Assembly: GCF_030151805.1 (NCBI RefSeq)
Contig: NZ_JASLCN010000283.1
Coordinates: forward strand, 1-5,470
Reading direction: 5' to 3'
Length of the DNA stretch: 5,470 nucleotides
Origin: Fluviicola sp.
GTDB taxonomy: Bacteria > Bacteroidota > Bacteroidia > Flavobacteriales_D > Crocinitomicaceae
In this document: piece by piece, positions 1 through 3,906 of the stretch
How positions within the stretch are numbered: position 1 is the first letter of the stretch
Layout of the letters: the number at the start of each line of letters is the position of its first letter
The notes under the pieces: model-generated
What the model was told of the DNA's origin: nothing
What the model saw: only the letters and a program-made list of their open reading frames with translations
The model's database searches: none
Position numbers and translations under genes: made by a program

Positions 1-1
1 T

Positions 2-79
2 GCATTTTACCAGGTGGAGGAAACCATTATCGGAAAGCACATCATTTATGCAGAAATCCTGTTTCGCAATTCGCACTAA
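2..79 (+). CDS. Possible C-terminal end of an unidentified protein (5' end outside window)
   Basis: Frame 2 of the + strand is open from the window edge to a TAA at 77-79. It encodes 25 residues of protein-like composition, beginning AFYQVEETIIGKHIIYAEIL and ending in a short polar tail. The other frames read less naturally here: frame 1 gives a Cys/His/Arg-rich peptide, and the minus strand offers no ATG-initiated frame that stays open. If real, the gene converges on the minus-strand YwqK/TonB_C gene, with 67 bp between the two stops and no convincing terminator hairpin between them. I do not recognise the family from so short a tail. The open frame could also be chance, because 25 codons is not long. 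Confidence 0.3.
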   Translation, partial: AFYQVEETIIGKHIIYAEILFRNSH

Positions 80-146
80 ACAGGACCGGCTTATTTGCGC
101 TTCACGCCAAAACGAGCGGTTGCAGTTGAAGGAAATTACGAATCAC

Positions 147-959
147 CTAATCCAGTTTAAAAGAAACCGGGAGAGAAAAAGTGGAATTCACCGGTATTCC
201 ATCAATACTGCCCGGTGTCCATTCCGGCATCGTTTTGATAATACGAACCGCTTCATCATCAAGGATTTGATAACCCGTCGATTTTTTAACTTTTACATTC
301 TTAACGGCACCTCTGTCCGATACCACAAATTGAATATATACTTTTCCCTGCATTCCTTCATTAACGGCTATTTGCGGGTATCTCAAATTCTTTTTAATGT
401 ACTGAATAATACTTTCCTGCCCTTTCTGAAAAACGGCAGCAATCTCGTATTCAAAAAAGGTTGTTTTCTTACCGTTAGGCAGATAACATGCCTTAAACGT
501 TCGTTTCCCTTTTTTATACGTTTCTTTTCGCCTCAGTTTCCCGTCCTGGTAATAAACAATAAAATTTCCCGAAATATTTCCGTTTACATAATTTTCAGTT
601 TTATACAATGCTCCCGAATCATAAAACGACGTTTGAAGACCATGCAGTTTTCCGTCTTTGTAATTGTAAACAGATGATTTAGTTCCGTTTTTTTCATAGT
701 AAACAAACTCACCTTCTTTTACTTTTTGGGCATAATCTTTAAATGCACCTGTCATTTGAAGTGAGTCCGAATGCCTGTAATAGTCTGAAACCTTGTACAA
801 ATTGTCTTCCTCCCTGATAATACGGTAATACTTGACGGAATCGCTTATTTTAGTCACATTCCAGGCATGGTCAAAATAAATAGTATCTCTTTTGTTCTGA
901 GAGAACAGCATACCATTCACAAGGATTAATAAGGCGGTCAACAGGTGTTTCATCATCAT
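147..959 (-). CDS. Secreted YwqK/MORN-like repeat protein with C-terminal TonB domain
   Basis: The 270-residue protein starts with a signal peptide: Lys4, a hydrophobic stretch at about 5-18 and a likely cut near Ser20-Gln21 (MLFSQ|N). Residues about 80-172 hold about four degenerate repeats of about 23 residues (G-x-F-x-x-Y-Y-x-x-G-K pattern), like the YwqK antitoxin/MORN-type repeats common in Bacteroidota. Residues about 180-268 match a TonB C-terminal fold: a RYPQIAVNEGMQGKV block, then V-K-K-S-T-G-Y, L-D-x-E-A-V-R and M-P-x-W-x-P-G. True TonB has an uncleaved membrane anchor and a Pro-rich periplasmic spacer. Both are absent here, so a periplasmic or surface binding or scaffold role is more likely than energy transduction. 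Three consecutive ATGs (959, 956, 953) make the exact start uncertain by two codons. It lies 60 bp downstream of the VOC gene on the same strand. The domain calls are firm; the function is unknown. Confidence 0.85.
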   Translation of the reverse strand: MMMKHLLTALLILVNGMLFSQNKRDTIYFDHAWNVTKISDSVKYYRIIREEDNLYKVSDYYRHSDSLQMTGAFKDYAQKVKEGEFVYYEKNGTKSSVYNYKDGKLHGLQTSFYDSGALYKTENYVNGNISGNFIVYYQDGKLRRKETYKKGKRTFKACYLPNGKKTTFFEYEIAAVFQKGQESIIQYIKKNLRYPQIAVNEGMQGKVYIQFVVSDRGAVKNVKVKKSTGYQILDDEAVRIIKTMPEWTPGSIDGIPVNSTFSLPVSFKLD

Positions 960-1019
960 TGTTTCTACAAAAAAAATTATTACGAACTACATACTCAATA
1001 TTCAGTTCGGCATTCGTCA

Positions 1020-1403
1020 TTAAATCTCCACTAATTCTATTGGAAGCCCGTCCGGGTCTTCGAAGAATGTGAAGCGTTTTCCGGTGAATTCATCAATACG
1101 GATCGGTTCACAAGCGACTTGTTTGGATGCCAATTCGTTGATGGATGCTTCGATGTCATTCACTGAAAAAGCGAAGTGACGAAGTCCGCTTGCCTCTGGT
1201 CGGGAAATTCTTTTGGGTGGTTCCGGAAAGGAGAATAATTCAATGCAATACACTCCGTTCAGGATCAGATCCAACTTGTACGAATTCCTTTCAGAACGGT
1301 AATTTTCAGCCAGGATTTCAAAGCCTAAAACTTCCGTGTAAAATCTCTTCGAACGCTCGTAGTCCGAGCAGATAATTGCAATATGGTGAACGGATTTTAG
1401 CAA
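1020..1403 (-). CDS. VOC family protein, YaeR/GloA2-like (glyoxalase I fold)
   Basis: This 127-residue protein of the vicinal oxygen chelate superfamily closely resembles E. coli YaeR (129 aa as I recall it). Shared blocks are VHHIAII near the N-terminus, FYxxxLGFE at about 21-29, IELFSFPxPPxRxSRPEA at about 54-71, GLRHFAFSV at 73-81 and FFxDPDGLPxEL near the end. The four positions that bind the divalent metal in glyoxalase I relatives are all kept: His7, Glu55, His76 and Glu123. The substrate of YaeR-type proteins is not established, so lactoylglutathione lyase activity should not be assumed. The start is TTG at 1401-1403: no ATG lies before the conserved VHHIAII, and an in-frame TAA sits five codons upstream. 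It follows hldD on the same strand after 150 bp that include a possible terminator, so it may have its own promoter; no good promoter match was seen. Confidence 0.9.
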   Translation of the reverse strand: MLKSVHHIAIICSDYERSKRFYTEVLGFEILAENYRSERNSYKLDLILNGVYCIELFSFPEPPKRISRPEASGLRHFAFSVNDIEASINELASKQVACEPIRIDEFTGKRFTFFEDPDGLPIELVEI

Positions 1404-1449
1404 TTGTAAAAACGATTAATGGACAGTGTTCAAGTTACAACTAATAATC

Positions 1450-1486
1450 AAAAAATGTTCATCCTTTGACAAGCTAAGGATTTTTT
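1450..1486 (-). terminator. Possible rho-independent terminator downstream of hldD
   Basis: The 6-bp stem ATCCTT (1461-1466) / AAGGAT (1476-1481) encloses a 9-nt loop. On the minus strand the stem is followed by GAAC and a run of T (complement of 1450-1455), and it is preceded by a run of A that could extend the pairing. On the + strand a T run (1481-1486) follows the stem directly, so it could work in either direction. It sits 68 bp beyond the hldD stop and upstream of the VOC gene. The stem is short and AT-rich with only two G-C pairs, so the call is weak. Confidence 0.35.
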
Positions 1487-1510
1487 GTTCAAATGAAAAA
1501 TCTTTTCACT

Positions 1511-1548
1511 TTGTCCAGTTCTTTGAACCTTTCCAACTCTTGAACTCC
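1511..1548 (-). repeat. Degenerate 8-9 bp GTTCAA/GTTGGA repeat units downstream of hldD
   Basis: Read on the minus strand just after the hldD stop, the DNA runs as variants of one short unit: AGTTCAAG, AGTTGGAAA, GGTTCAAAG, AACTGGACAAAG. The GTT (or ACT) cores begin at 1545, 1537, 1528 and 1519, a spacing of 8-9 bp. Further GTTCAA words follow at about 1427 and 1487 on the + strand. The array is imperfect and could be a decayed simple repeat. Confidence 0.4.
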
Positions 1549-1553
1549 TTCTA

Positions 1554-2519
1554 TCAGATATATTCGCTCTTAACCAGGTAATTTTTCACGTAATCGTCAA
1601 TTCCTTCTTCCAGGGTATGGAACGGAACATCGTAGCCCTGAGCAATCAGCTTCTGCATGTTTGCTTCCGTAAAATACTGGTATTTATCACGGATATCTTC
1701 CGGTGTATCGATGAATGAAATCTGAGCTTCTTTTCCTAAAGCCTCAAATGTATTTGTTGCCAAATCAAGGAATGTACGTGCTTTACCTGAACCCAGGTTG
1801 TAAATTCCGGATTTCGCAGTTCCTTTCATCAAAAATTCGATCACGGAAACCACATCTTTTACGTAAACAAAGTCGCGCATTTGTCCGCCATCCGTGTAAT
1901 TCGGGTTGTGGGAACGGAAGAGTTTCATTGCCCCATGTTCTTTCACCTGATTGAAGGTATGGAAAATCACAGATGCCATGCGTGCCTTATGGTATTCATT
2001 CGGTCCGTAAACATTGAAGAATTTCAATCCGTACCAATGCGGCGGAGTTTCAGTTTGTTCCAAAGCCCACATATCGAACCATTGTTTGGACCATCCGTAC
2101 GGATTCAGCGGCTGCAATTTCGGCATGTCTGCCTCATTATCGTCGTAACCGAATTCGCCCAATCCATAAGTTGCCGCAGAACTTGCATACACCAACGGAA
2201 TCTTGAAATGTGTACAATGTTTCCAAACCATTTTGGAATATTCCACATTCAATTCATCGAAAATCGCTTTGTCAAACTCCGTCGTATCTGTTCGCGCTCC
2301 AATGTGCAATACACACGTAACTTCCGAACCGAATTCGTTCATCCACTGATCGAAATCATTACGCTGAACCATTGCCACAAACAACTTTCCATCCAGGTTG
2401 GATGCTTTTTCGGTTTTAGAGAAATCATCCACCAAAACCAGGTTGTTGATTCCTTTGCTGTTCAATGTTCCTGCAATGCAGCTTCCGATAAAACCTGCTG
2501 CTCCTGTAATGACGATCAT
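1554..2519 (-). CDS. hldD: ADP-L-glycero-D-manno-heptose 6-epimerase
   Basis: HldD (RfaD) interconverts ADP-D-glycero- and ADP-L-glycero-D-manno-heptose, the last step in making the heptose donor for the lipopolysaccharide inner core; it is cytoplasmic. The 321-residue protein is an extended short-chain dehydrogenase/reductase. It has a Rossmann loop GAAGFIG at 6-12, an acidic pair after strand 2 (Asp31-Asp32), YASSAATYG at 111-119 and the catalytic Tyr141-x3-Lys145. The HldD signature FFNVYGPNEYHKARMASV includes Lys178, equivalent to the E. coli substrate-site lysine. RDFVYVKDV at 215-223, a YNLGSG block at 240-245 and the GYDxPFxTLEEG tail also match E. coli HldD (310 aa) along the whole length. 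ATG at 2517-2519 begins MIVITGAAGF, the natural family start, 19 bp after a strong promoter -7 element. It is not clustered here with other heptose or LPS genes. Confidence 0.96.
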   Translation of the reverse strand: MIVITGAAGFIGSCIAGTLNSKGINNLVLVDDFSKTEKASNLDGKLFVAMVQRNDFDQWMNEFGSEVTCVLHIGARTDTTEFDKAIFDELNVEYSKMVWKHCTHFKIPLVYASSAATYGLGEFGYDDNEADMPKLQPLNPYGWSKQWFDMWALEQTETPPHWYGLKFFNVYGPNEYHKARMASVIFHTFNQVKEHGAMKLFRSHNPNYTDGGQMRDFVYVKDVVSVIEFLMKGTAKSGIYNLGSGKARTFLDLATNTFEALGKEAQISFIDTPEDIRDKYQYFTEANMQKLIAQGYDVPFHTLEEGIDDYVKNYLVKSEYI

Positions 2520-2538
2520 GTGTGAAATTTTATAAGTG

Positions 2539-2567
2539 CAAATTTACGAAATCTTTATTGTTGGCAA
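2539..2567 (-). promoter_or_regulatory. Bacteroidota-type promoter of hldD
   Basis: On the minus strand, TTG (complement of 2565-2567) is followed after 18 bp by TAAATTTG (complement of 2539-2546). This matches the Bacteroidota primary-sigma consensus of TTG at -33 and TAnnTTTG at -7. Transcription should start near 2532, giving a short untranslated leader before the ATG at 2519. The -33 element lies inside a small inverted repeat, TGTTG-G-CAACA (2559-2569). Confidence 0.75.
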
Positions 2568-2643
2568 CAGTAGGTAAATCGTCAATTCTTTCCGACACTT
2601 TCCCGATACCAAACTTGCGTGCACTTGTATATAATATAAGCAT

Positions 2644-2713
2644 TTTTTTCGACAATACCCTTCTAGGGTTATAAACCCTAGAACAATTTTCAGGGATTCA
2701 ATTATCGAAAAAA
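2644..2713. repeat. Nested inverted repeat / imperfect long hairpin in the divergent intergenic region
   Basis: The inner hairpin has 10-bp perfect arms, TTCTAGGGTT (2661-2670) and AACCCTAGAA (2674-2683), around a 3-nt loop. It sits inside outer arms TTTTTTCGA (2644-2652) and TCGAAAAAA (2705-2713), also perfect over 9 bp. Between them AAT/ATT (2654-2656 with 2701-2703) and CCC/GGG (2658-2660 with 2693-2695) can pair too, giving one long hairpin with internal loops. It lies between the predicted hldD and PTPS core promoters and outside both predicted transcripts. No U tract follows the inner stem on either strand, so it is not a typical terminator. The pairing is read directly; any role (operator, cruciform, small RNA) is unknown. 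Confidence 0.7.
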
Positions 2714-2741
2714 TTTGAATCATGTATCTCTCAAAGCATAC

Positions 2742-2772
2742 TTATCATTTCTATCCATTTTTCTTACCTTTG
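2742..2772 (+). promoter_or_regulatory. Probable Bacteroidota-type promoter of the PTPS-like gene and folE
   Basis: TACCTTTG at 2765-2772 matches the TAnnTTTG -7 consensus exactly. The -33 region is weaker: TTA at 2742-2744, 20 bp upstream, is one mismatch from TTG. The G of the -7 element is 17 bp before the TTG start at 2790, close to the 19 bp seen at hldD, which supports both the promoter and the start. A transcription start near 2779 would leave a leader of about 10 nt. Confidence 0.6.
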
Positions 2773-2789
2773 TACTCAATTTTCAAGAC

Positions 2790-3221
2790 TTGGAAACAGT
2801 ATACATTACACGAAGAGAGCATTTCAACGCTGCACACAAATTATGGCGCGAGGAATGGTCGGATGAAAAAAACGAAGCCGTTTTCGGCAAATGCAGCAAT
2901 AAAAACTGGCACGGACACAATTTCGAATTGTTCGTAACTGTTAAGGGCGAACCAAATCCGGAAACAGGATTTGTGATCAATCTGAAAGATTTGAGTACGA
3001 TTATCAAAGACCTTGTAATCGAAGCATTGGATCACAAAAATCTCAATCTGGATGTTCCGTTTTTAAAAGGAAAACTGGCTTCGACTGAAAACCTGGCAAT
3101 TGAAATCTGGAAAATGATTGATGCTCCGATTCAGCAAGCCGGCGGACAATTGTGCAAGATCAAACTGGTTGAAACGGAAAATAATTATGTTGAATACTTC
3201 GGTGGAAAAGAACCGTTTTAA
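2790..3221 (+). CDS. 6-pyruvoyltetrahydropterin synthase / 6-carboxytetrahydropterin synthase (PTPS/QueD) family
   Basis: These zinc enzymes act on 7,8-dihydroneopterin triphosphate, the FolE product. PTPS forms 6-pyruvoyltetrahydropterin, towards tetrahydrobiopterin; QueD forms 6-carboxytetrahydropterin, towards queuosine. The 143-residue protein keeps zinc ligands His16, His41 and His43, catalytic Cys35, the Asp81-His82 pair and Glu128 (ETENN) for pterin binding. Cys35 and His41 form a C-x5-HGHN motif, as in animal PTPS; E. coli QueD has C-x3-HGH. LDHKNL, LDVPF and ASTEN blocks also resemble my recollection of human PTPS (145 aa). The start is chosen as TTG at 2790. No in-frame ATG precedes the conserved EHFNAAHKL, and the upstream TTG at 2715 would add a 25-residue hydrophobic leader encoded by promoter DNA and out of place in a cytoplasmic enzyme. 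The gene is 58 bp upstream of folE, on the same strand. The family is certain; queD is the likely default label, but PTPS activity is a real alternative. Confidence 0.9.
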   Translation: METVYITRREHFNAAHKLWREEWSDEKNEAVFGKCSNKNWHGHNFELFVTVKGEPNPETGFVINLKDLSTIIKDLVIEALDHKNLNLDVPFLKGKLASTENLAIEIWKMIDAPIQQAGGQLCKIKLVETENNYVEYFGGKEPF

Positions 3222-3226
3222 ACACG

Positions 3227-3253
3227 TTCAAATGTTCAAATTGAACATTTGAA
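3227..3253. repeat. Perfect 27-bp palindrome between the PTPS-like gene and folE
   Basis: TTCAAATGTTCAA (3227-3239) and TTGAACATTTGAA (3241-3253) are exact inverted copies around a single A. The left half is two direct copies of the octamer GTTCAAAT (3226-3241), and the right half is their inversion. As RNA it would fold into an 11-bp stem with an AAAUU loop, followed only by UAUUUAC, which is weak as a terminator. It begins five bases after the PTPS stop codon and ends 26 bp before the folE ATG. It could be an operator, an attenuator or an mRNA-processing hairpin. The right arm includes AACATTTG, one mismatch from a -7 promoter element, but no matching -33 was found. Confidence 0.75.
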
Positions 3254-3279
3254 TATTTACATAAAAACACATTTTAAGC

Positions 3280-3870
3280 ATGAGCGAATTTCAATACAAC
3301 GACGACACGACACAAAACATTTCAACCGTTTACAAATCCATTCTTTCTGAAATCGGTGAAAATCCGGAGCGTGAAGGATTATTGAAAACACCGGAACGCG
3401 TTGCAAAAGCATTGCAATTCCTGACTCAAGGGTACGAGATCAAGCCGGAAGAAATTCTGAAAAGTGCCTTATTTCACGAAGAATATTCGGAAATGGTCAT
3501 CGTGAAGGATATCGAGATTTATTCGATGTGTGAACACCACATGCTTCCGTTCTTCGGAAAAGCACACGTTGCTTATATTCCAAACGGAACGATCGTTGGG
3601 TTGAGCAAAATTCCGCGCGTAGTTGATGCTTTCAGCCGCAGGTTACAGGTTCAGGAGCGTTTGACCATCGAAATCCGTGATTGCATTCAGGAAACGCTGA
3701 AACCAAAAGGAGTTGCCGTTGTGATGGAATGCCAGCACATGTGCATGCAGATGCGTGGAGTTCAGAAACAAAACTCGGTGACAACTTCCAGTGCTTTTAC
3801 CGGATTATTCCTGAGTAACGATTCAACCAGAAAAGAGTTTATTAACTTAGTACAGGCGAAACTACATTAG
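3280..3870 (+). CDS. folE: GTP cyclohydrolase I
   Basis: FolE converts GTP to 7,8-dihydroneopterin triphosphate and formate. This is the entry step to folate and also supplies PTPS/QueD enzymes. It is cytoplasmic and forms a toroidal decamer in known members. The 196-residue protein has a family N-terminal helix with the REGLLKTPERVAKA block (31-44). MCEHHMLPFFGKAHVAYIP (83-101) supplies zinc ligands Cys84 and His87 with catalytic His86. GLSKIPR lies at 107-113, and CQHMCMQMRG (151-160) brings His153 and the third zinc ligand Cys155. These match E. coli Cys110, His112, His113, His179 and Cys181. SRRLQVQERLT (119-129) is also typical, and no active-site residue is missing. The ATG at 3280 is the only start that gives normal length. 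It is probably co-transcribed with the upstream PTPS-like gene, although the palindrome in the 58-bp gap could uncouple the two. Confidence 0.97.
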   Translation: MSEFQYNDDTTQNISTVYKSILSEIGENPEREGLLKTPERVAKALQFLTQGYEIKPEEILKSALFHEEYSEMVIVKDIEIYSMCEHHMLPFFGKAHVAYIPNGTIVGLSKIPRVVDAFSRRLQVQERLTIEIRDCIQETLKPKGVAVVMECQHMCMQMRGVQKQNSVTTSSAFTGLFLSNDSTRKEFINLVQAKLH

Positions 3871-3906
3871 ATACAAGAAACACAATCAACTTAAAACACC
3901 AATCGC

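Noticed and set aside
80..146. Terminator between the possible upstream + strand gene and the convergent YwqK/TonB_C gene
   Set aside because: No inverted repeat of useful length followed by a T run was found on either strand.
48..677. 209-codon + strand frame over the YwqK/TonB_C gene
   Set aside because: It is antisense to a well-supported gene, has a basic, Phe/Ile-rich composition typical of shadow frames, and shows no domain.
871..1020. A 49-codon minus-strand frame whose ATG overlaps the stop of the VOC gene (TAATG)
   Set aside because: It runs in another frame into the signal-peptide region of the YwqK/TonB_C gene, has no recognisable composition or motif, and ends inside that gene; it is more likely chance.
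1881..2525. 214-codon + strand frame over hldD
   Set aside because: It is antisense to the full-length, strongly conserved hldD; its Cys/His/Arg-rich product shows no motif.
2609..2640. TATAATA-like words near 2630 as a sigma70-type promoter
   Set aside because: No -35-like element at a usable spacing, and the promoters that fit this genome use the TTG / TAnnTTTG pattern.
2653..2700. Possible preQ1-I riboswitch upstream of the PTPS/QueD-family gene (TTCTAG and an A-rich tail present)
   Set aside because: The TTCTAG word belongs to a plain 10-bp hairpin; the loop, the C-rich pairing partner and the following A-rich segment with its downstream pairing are not arranged as in preQ1-I. The element also lies upstream of the predicted transcription start.
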